Shown here: positions 5,031-8,953 of the stretch, piece by piece
How the letters are laid out: each line of letters opens with the position of its first letter
Position numbering within the stretch: position 1 is the first letter of the stretch
NCBI GenBank assembly: GCA_023390875.1
Contig: JAEWCA010000353.1
Location: 1 to 8,953 of the forward strand
Source: Actinomycetes bacterium
GTDB taxonomy: Bacteria; Actinomycetota; Actinomycetes; Actinomycetales; Cellulomonadaceae
DNA: 8,953 bases
Direction of reading: 5' to 3'
Position numbers and translations under genes: made by a program
Notes under the pieces: model-generated
What the model saw: only the letters and a program-made list of their open reading frames with translations
Told to the model about the DNA's origin: nothing
Databases searched by the model: none

Positions 5031-6143
5031 TCAGCGCGACCGCGGGCCCGTGCTGCCGCGCACCGCGAGACCACCGAGCTGGAGCTCCCGGCGCGCCCGG
5101 ACGTCGCCGTCGAGCACGGCGAGCACGGCTTCGCCGGTCGCGGTGCCGAGCTCGCGCTGCCCCGAGGGGAGGGTCGTGATCGACGGCGTCGCGAGCCGGC
5201 ACAGCGCCGAGTCCGAGCCCGCCACGATCGACAGGTCCCACGGCACGGCGAGGCCGGTCCGGCGCGCCACGTCGAGCGCCGCGATGGCCATCTGGTCGGT
5301 GTCGAACACGATCGCCGTCGGTGCGCGCCCGCTCGTGAGCAGCCGCCGCGTCGCGACCGCCGCCTCCTCGGCCGTGCCCGCCGTCGCCTCGTGCAGGAGC
5401 GTGCCGCCCGCCGGGTCGAGCACGCGCTCGAGTGCCGCCGCCCGCGTCCGGGTCCGCGCGAGGGCCGCAGGCCCCGTCACCGCGGCGACCCGGCGGTGGC
5501 CCAGCTCGAGGAGGTACCGCGCCACCCGGGTGAACGCCTCGGCCTCGTCGAGCGCCACCGACCCGAGGTCGTGCTCGCCGTCGCCGCCGACCACGACGGC
5601 CGGCGCCCGCAGCCGGCGCAACGCGTCGATCCGCGGGTCCTCGAGCAGCACGTCCGTCACGACCATGACGTCGAACCGGCGCTCGGCCCACCACTCGCCG
5701 TAGAGCGCGACGGCAGCCTCGGGCCCGTCCACGATCTGCAGCACGAGCGCGAGGTTGCGCGTCGCGAGCACCTCCTGCAGCGACGTCACGAACTCGAGCA
5801 CGCCCGAGGCGGGGGCCGCCGGTCCGGACGCACCCCGGTCGACGACGAGCCCGACCGCCCGTGGACCGGTCCGCATCGAGCGCGCCGCTGCGCTCGGCCG
5901 CCAGCCGAACTCGTCGGCGACGCGCAGGACGCGTTCGCGCGTCGCGGCCGACACCCCGGGCCGCCCGTTGAGGGCGTACGAGACGACGGCGATCGAGACA
6001 CCGGCGGCGCGGGCGACGTCGGTGATGGTGGGGCGCCTGGTCGGCGGAGCGACAGGGACGGCGACGCCCCCCGCGGGGGTCGGGACCGCCGCTCCGGATG
6101 AACCATGACGCGCTGAGTCATATGCAGGTGTGACCACGATCAC
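5031..6143 (-). CDS. LacI-family transcriptional regulator
   Basis: A 370-residue LacI/GalR regulator, expected to bind DNA as a dimer or tetramer and release it, or bind it, on sugar binding. The helix-turn-helix spans about 39-62 (TITDVARAAGVS then the recognition helix), the hinge segment is about 80-93, and the effector-binding domain about 96-363, ending in the usual LAVRGST. Recognition-helix positions equivalent to LacI Y17, Q18 and R22 are I51, A52 and Y56, so operator specificity should differ from CebR-like proteins. The hinge leucine is M90. A Pro/Ala/Gly-rich extension of about 35 residues precedes the helix-turn-helix. The only in-frame start codons are GTG at 6143 and 6137, neither with a good ribosome binding site, so leaderless translation is possible. 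It lies upstream of the cellulase gene on the same strand and is divergent from a sugar-sensor gene; control of either is inferred. Confidence 0.88.
   Translation of the reverse strand: MIVVTPAYDSARHGSSGAAVPTPAGGVAVPVAPPTRRPTITDVARAAGVSIAVVSYALNGRPGVSAATRERVLRVADEFGWRPSAAARSMRTGPRAVGLVVDRGASGPAAPASGVLEFVTSLQEVLATRNLALVLQIVDGPEAAVALYGEWWAERRFDVMVVTDVLLEDPRIDALRRLRAPAVVVGGDGEHDLGSVALDEAEAFTRVARYLLELGHRRVAAVTGPAALARTRTRAAALERVLDPAGGTLLHEATAGTAEEAAVATRRLLTSGRAPTAIVFDTDQMAIAALDVARRTGLAVPWDLSIVAGSDSALCRLATPSITTLPSGQRELGTATGEAVLAVLDGDVRARRELQLGGLAVRGSTGPRSR
6105..6121. promoter_or_regulatory. Inverted repeat at the 5' end of the LacI gene
   Basis: ATGAC (6105-6109), 7 bases, GTCAT (6117-6121). The left part overlaps an 11-base stretch, AAnCATGACGC (6101-6111), that also occurs in the candidate operator upstream of the cellulase gene (4961-4971), identical at 10 of 11 positions and in the same orientation relative to the minus-strand genes. 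It would be a plausible autoregulatory site, but it lies inside the predicted N-terminal coding extension. Confidence 0.3.
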
Positions 6144-6145
6144 CT
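6126..6145. promoter_or_regulatory. Short inverted repeat overlapping the LacI start region
   Basis: AGGTG (6126-6130), 10 bases, CACCT (6141-6145). It overlaps the candidate -10 box of the minus-strand regulator and both of its possible start codons. The arms are only 5 bp, so it is a weak operator candidate. Confidence 0.25.
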
Positions 6146-6169
6146 AGTGTGTCGCCCGATGCGGGTCAA
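6141..6169 (-). promoter_or_regulatory. Candidate promoter for the LacI gene
   Basis: On the minus strand, TTGACC (6169-6164) is followed by a 17-base spacer and TAGGTG (6146-6141). The -35 box matches TTGACA at five of six positions; the -10 box is poor apart from the initial TA. The -10 box overlaps the GTG at 6143, so if this promoter is real, the mRNA would begin near 6134-6137, close to the second GTG. That would imply leaderless or nearly leaderless translation. Confidence 0.35.
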
Positions 6170-6176
6170 ATGCATC
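6158..6176. promoter_or_regulatory. Inverted repeat across the candidate -35 box in the divergent region
   Basis: GATGC (6158-6162), 9 bases, GCATC (6172-6176), covering the candidate -35 box of the LacI gene and lying 38-56 bases before the start of the divergent sensor gene. A regulator bound here could affect both genes. The arms are 5 bp only. Confidence 0.3.
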
Positions 6177-6200
6177 ATCTCGACTCCGACGATGTGGGCG

Positions 6201-6205
6201 AGGGG
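6201..6205 (+). promoter_or_regulatory. Ribosome binding site deciding the sensor-GGDEF start
   Basis: AGGGG lies 8 bases before the ATG at 6214 and 5 before a GTG at 6211. It overlaps the GTG at 6205, which therefore cannot use it. The ATG is preferred. Confidence 0.5.
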
Positions 6206-6213
6206 TGTCTGTG

Positions 6214-8907
6214 ATGGGAACGGTGCGGCGCGGGCCGGTGTCACCGACGGCACGACGGACGATCGGCGTGCTGTCGCCCGTCGTGGGCGGCTTCTACTTC
6301 GGTGCGCTCATCGCGGGAGTCGCCCGGGCGGCCAGAGCCGCAGGTCACCGCGTCGTCGCGGTCCAGACGTACCCGGCGGGCCTCGACCGCGAGCGCTACC
6401 CCGACGAGTCGATCCTCGACGCCCCGGTCGCGCTCGGCGCGGTCGACGGGCTCGTCGTCGTCGGCAAGGCGCTGCGTGCGGACCGTCTCGCGGCCGTCCA
6501 GCAGTGGGGTGTCCCGCTCGTGCTCGTCAGTGAAGAACCGACGTCCGCCGATGACCCGGTGGTCGTCCCCGACAACGACGGAGGCATCCGCGCGGCCGTC
6601 GAGCACCTCCTCGGCCACGGGCACACCCGCATCGGGTTCATCGGCTGTCTCACCCAGCGGGACATGCGCGAGCGGTACACGGCCTACCGCGCGGTCCTCG
6701 CCGAGCACGGGATCGAGCCCACCGAGCACTGGTCGTACGAGGCGTCCGACAACCACGAGCAGGGTGGCGCCGACGCCGCCGCCCGGATGTTCGCCGCCGG
6801 GATGCCGACCACGGCCGTGGTCGCGGCGACCGACCGCAACGCCGTCGGGTTCCAGCGGGCCCTGCGCGCCGCCGGGCTCGTGCTGCCACGGGACCAGGCC
6901 GTCATCGGGTTCGACCACGCCGACTCGGGCGCGCGCGTGACGCCCCGGCTCTCGACCGTCGACGCGCACTACGACCGGGTGGGGGAGACGGCCGTCTCGC
7001 TGCTGCTGTCGAAGATGCGCGGCGACGACGTGCCCGGCGGCGAGTACCGCGCCCCGTCGTCGCTCGTCCTGCGCGAGTCGTGCGGCTGCACGGACGTGGC
7101 CGCGGCGACGCGCGTGGCCGCCCCGACGTCGACCCTCGCGGCCGGTCACCAGGCCCTGCGTGCCGTCGCCGAGTCCGCGTTCGTCGGTCCGCTCGGCGCG
7201 GGCGCCGGCCGCCGGTCGGGGAGCGCGCCGCGTGACACCTGGTGGCACGCGGTCGTCGAGCCTCTCGAGGCCGCGGCCGAGCGGGGCGCGGTGCCGAACC
7301 CGCCGACTCTCGCGCGCCTCGCCGACCTGACGTCGGCGATGCAGCCGCACCCGGAGGCGCTCGAACAGCTCGTGACGTGCGTCCGGGCGATCGAGCAGCA
7401 GCACGTGGAAGCGCTCTCCGACCCGGCCCACGAGACCCCCTTGCGCCGCACCGTCACCGAGGTGCTGCTCGCGCTGACGAAGGGCTGCACCCGGGCGATG
7501 CTCGCCCGCAGCGGCCAGCTCGAACGCACGATCGTCGACCAGTACGAGGTCGACATGGACCTGCTGCGCGGCGACGGCGCGAGCCCGCGCGCGCTCGGCT
7601 GGCTGCCCCGCGGGGTCCGCGGGCACGCGTGCCTCGCGCTGTGGCTCGGCGCCGACCGCGGTCCCGGCGACCGCGAGATGGAGATCGTCGGCGTGCACGA
7701 CACGTCCGGCACGCTGTCCCGCCTCGTGGGCATGCGCACGACCGCGAGCCAGTTCCCGCCCGCCGCCCTCACCCGGGCCGGCACGGTCGGCTCCAACGAG
7801 CTCACGTTCGTCGTGCCCGTGACGTTCGGCGGCAGCGACTGGGGCCTGCTGGCCATCGACGGGACGGTCGAGACACGGGCGACGAGCGCGCGCGACCGGT
7901 TCAACCACTGGGCCGCCCTCCTCGCCGTCGCGCTCGACCAGGAACGGCTCCTCGCCTCGCTGCGCGAGCAGCGGCGCGCGCTCGAGCAGGCCGCCGCCCG
8001 CGAGCGGTCCCTCGCCGACACCGTGCGGGCGAGCGAGGAGCGTTACGCCCTCGCGTCGATGGCCGCGCACGACGGCACGTGGGACTGGGACGTCTCCGCC
8101 GGCACGGTCTACTACTCGCCGCGGTGGAAGCAGACGCTCGGGTACGACGACGACGTGATCGGCGACTCGCCCGGCGAGTGGCTCGAGCGCGTCCACCCCG
8201 CGGACCGCGACGAGGTCTCCGCCTCGATCGCGTCCCAGCTCGCCGGCACCGGGACGCCGCTCGAGCTCGAGCACCGCGTGCGCACGTCGTCCGGCGACTA
8301 CCGCTGGATGCTCTGCCGCGCGGTCACGGTGCTCGACGACGCCGGCTGCCCCGCACGTCTCGTGGGCGCGCTCGTCGACGTGACCGAGCGCAAGGAGGCC
8401 GAGCTCGCGCTGCAGCGGGACGCGCTGCACGACCCCGAGACGGGCCTCGTCAACCGGCTCCTGTTCCTCGACCGCCTCGGCACGGCCGTGCTGCGCACCC
8501 GCCGGTCGCCCACGTACGACTGCGCGCTCGCCGTGGTCCGGGTGATCGACGAGCAGACCGTGCCGACGCAGGGCCGCCCCGACGGCGACGCCCGCGTCGA
8601 CCTGCACCGCGAGCTGGTGCGGCGGCTGCGCCGCCCGCTGCGCGAGGGCGACACGCCCGCGCGGATCGGCGAGGACGAGTTCGGGGTGCTGCTCGACGAC
8701 GTCGGACCCGGCGGGCTGCCGGACCGGCTCTCGCTGCTGCTCGACCAGCTCCAGCACGAGATGGGCACGCGCGTCCGGGTCGGCGTCCTCGGCAGCATCC
8801 GCGGGTTCCGCGACGTCACCGAGGTGCTGCGCGAGGCGGACATCGTCGTGCTGCGCGGCGGTCCGGCGCCGCACCGCGCGGAGGCCCGCGGACCCGTCCT
8901 GCGCTGA
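6214..8907 (+). CDS. LacI-type sugar sensor - PAS - degenerate GGDEF protein
   Basis: An 897-residue protein with no signal peptide or membrane segment, hence cytoplasmic. Domains in order (numbered from the ATG at 6214): LacI/GalR-type periplasmic-binding-like sensor, about 16-288, with no DNA-binding head, ending in ESCGC (C290, C292); helical region about 300-440; GAF-like segment about 440-572 (weak); coiled coil about 575-610; PAS_3-type domain about 609-727, ending VDVTERKEAE; GGDEF domain about 736-882, opening with ALHDPETGLVNRLLFLDRL. The catalytic motif reads GEDEF (819-823), and the two metal-binding Asp of the LDLD strand are R776 and I778, so cyclic di-GMP synthesis is unlikely. 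The inhibitory-site motif RxxD (R810, D813) is intact at the canonical spacing, suggesting a cyclic di-GMP receptor. Earlier in-frame GTGs at 6205 and 6211 are possible starts. The gene is divergent from a LacI regulator gene. Its ligand and output are unknown. Confidence 0.85.
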   Translation: MGTVRRGPVSPTARRTIGVLSPVVGGFYFGALIAGVARAARAAGHRVVAVQTYPAGLDRERYPDESILDAPVALGAVDGLVVVGKALRADRLAAVQQWGVPLVLVSEEPTSADDPVVVPDNDGGIRAAVEHLLGHGHTRIGFIGCLTQRDMRERYTAYRAVLAEHGIEPTEHWSYEASDNHEQGGADAAARMFAAGMPTTAVVAATDRNAVGFQRALRAAGLVLPRDQAVIGFDHADSGARVTPRLSTVDAHYDRVGETAVSLLLSKMRGDDVPGGEYRAPSSLVLRESCGCTDVAAATRVAAPTSTLAAGHQALRAVAESAFVGPLGAGAGRRSGSAPRDTWWHAVVEPLEAAAERGAVPNPPTLARLADLTSAMQPHPEALEQLVTCVRAIEQQHVEALSDPAHETPLRRTVTEVLLALTKGCTRAMLARSGQLERTIVDQYEVDMDLLRGDGASPRALGWLPRGVRGHACLALWLGADRGPGDREMEIVGVHDTSGTLSRLVGMRTTASQFPPAALTRAGTVGSNELTFVVPVTFGGSDWGLLAIDGTVETRATSARDRFNHWAALLAVALDQERLLASLREQRRALEQAAARERSLADTVRASEERYALASMAAHDGTWDWDVSAGTVYYSPRWKQTLGYDDDVIGDSPGEWLERVHPADRDEVSASIASQLAGTGTPLELEHRVRTSSGDYRWMLCRAVTVLDDAGCPARLVGALVDVTERKEAELALQRDALHDPETGLVNRLLFLDRLGTAVLRTRRSPTYDCALAVVRVIDEQTVPTQGRPDGDARVDLHRELVRRLRRPLREGDTPARIGEDEFGVLLDDVGPGGLPDRLSLLLDQLQHEMGTRVRVGVLGSIRGFRDVTEVLREADIVVLRGGPAPHRAEARGPVLR
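8419..8859 (+). other. Degenerate GGDEF domain region with intact RxxD site
   Basis: This sub-region of the sensor gene encodes the C-terminal GGDEF-like domain. Bases 8521-8553 encode the first core strand, where the two Asp of the usual LDLD pattern are Arg and Ile. Bases 8641-8652 encode REGD, the RxxD inhibitory-site motif, starting nine residues before the GGDEF-equivalent motif as in PleD. Bases 8668-8682 encode GEDEF, with Glu in place of the second Gly. The terminal ADxAMYxAK-type segment reads ADIVVLRGGP, also degenerate. Confidence 0.8.
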
Positions 8908-8953
8908 CGGCGACCCCAGCCGCTCACGACACGACAGAGCCCCGGACCGGGAC
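8908..8953. other. Truncated downstream gap with the edge of a GC-rich inverted repeat
   Basis: No coding sequence is supported here. CCCGG (8941-8945) and CCGGG (8947-8951) may be the first part of a terminator hairpin for the sensor gene, but the window ends before it can be judged. Confidence 0.25.

Noticed and set aside
6241..8874. Long open frame on the - strand (877 codons) opposite the sensor-GGDEF gene
   Set aside because: The composition is Arg/Val/Glu-rich with no recognisable domain, and the + strand frame carries clear sensor, PAS and GGDEF motifs. It is treated as a GC-bias shadow.

Overview
The window looks like chromosome from a very high-GC actinobacterium, most likely Cellulomonas or a close relative. 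Coding third positions are almost all G or C, GTG starts are common, and the central gene encodes a secreted family 6 cellobiohydrolase with the layout known from Cellulomonas fimi CbhA/Cel6B: signal peptide, GH6 domain, three fibronectin type III domains and a C-terminal family 2 cellulose-binding module. Six protein genes are supported. No rRNA, tRNA, CRISPR array, insertion sequence or prophage gene was seen.

Left part (1-2200), housekeeping. A near-pure G/C stretch with a 12-base C run (1-44) precedes a Fur-family zinc regulator (zur, +). This is followed tail to tail, with a 1-base gap, by a small DUF6328-type membrane protein (-). A 90-base divergent gap then leads to a PLP-dependent threonine aldolase family enzyme (+). 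A strong GC-rich hairpin (2163-2196) separates it from the convergent cellulase gene.

Middle part (2215-6143), cellulose degradation and control. The cellulase gene (cbhA-like, -) has a 203-base upstream gap. That gap holds an A/T-rich island with a 25-base imperfect inverted repeat (candidate operator) and two adjacent perfect hairpins in the likely mRNA leader. Next upstream on the same strand is a LacI-family repressor with an unusual recognition helix and a 35-residue N-terminal extension.

Right part (6144-8953). Divergent from the repressor gene is a roughly 897-residue cytoplasmic protein. It joins a LacI-type sugar-sensing domain (without the usual DNA-binding head), a helical/GAF-like region, a coiled coil, a PAS domain and a GGDEF domain. 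The GGDEF domain appears catalytically dead: the metal-binding Asp positions are replaced and the motif reads GEDEF. It keeps the RxxD inhibitory-site motif at the exact spacing needed to bind cyclic di-GMP.

Inference on how the genes work together: the LacI repressor probably reads a soluble sugar, possibly a cellulose breakdown product, and controls the cellulase and/or the divergent sensor gene. The sensor gene would tie sugar availability to cyclic di-GMP physiology such as motility, adhesion or development. No sugar transporter or beta-glucosidase lies in the window, so the ligands of both sensors are unknown.
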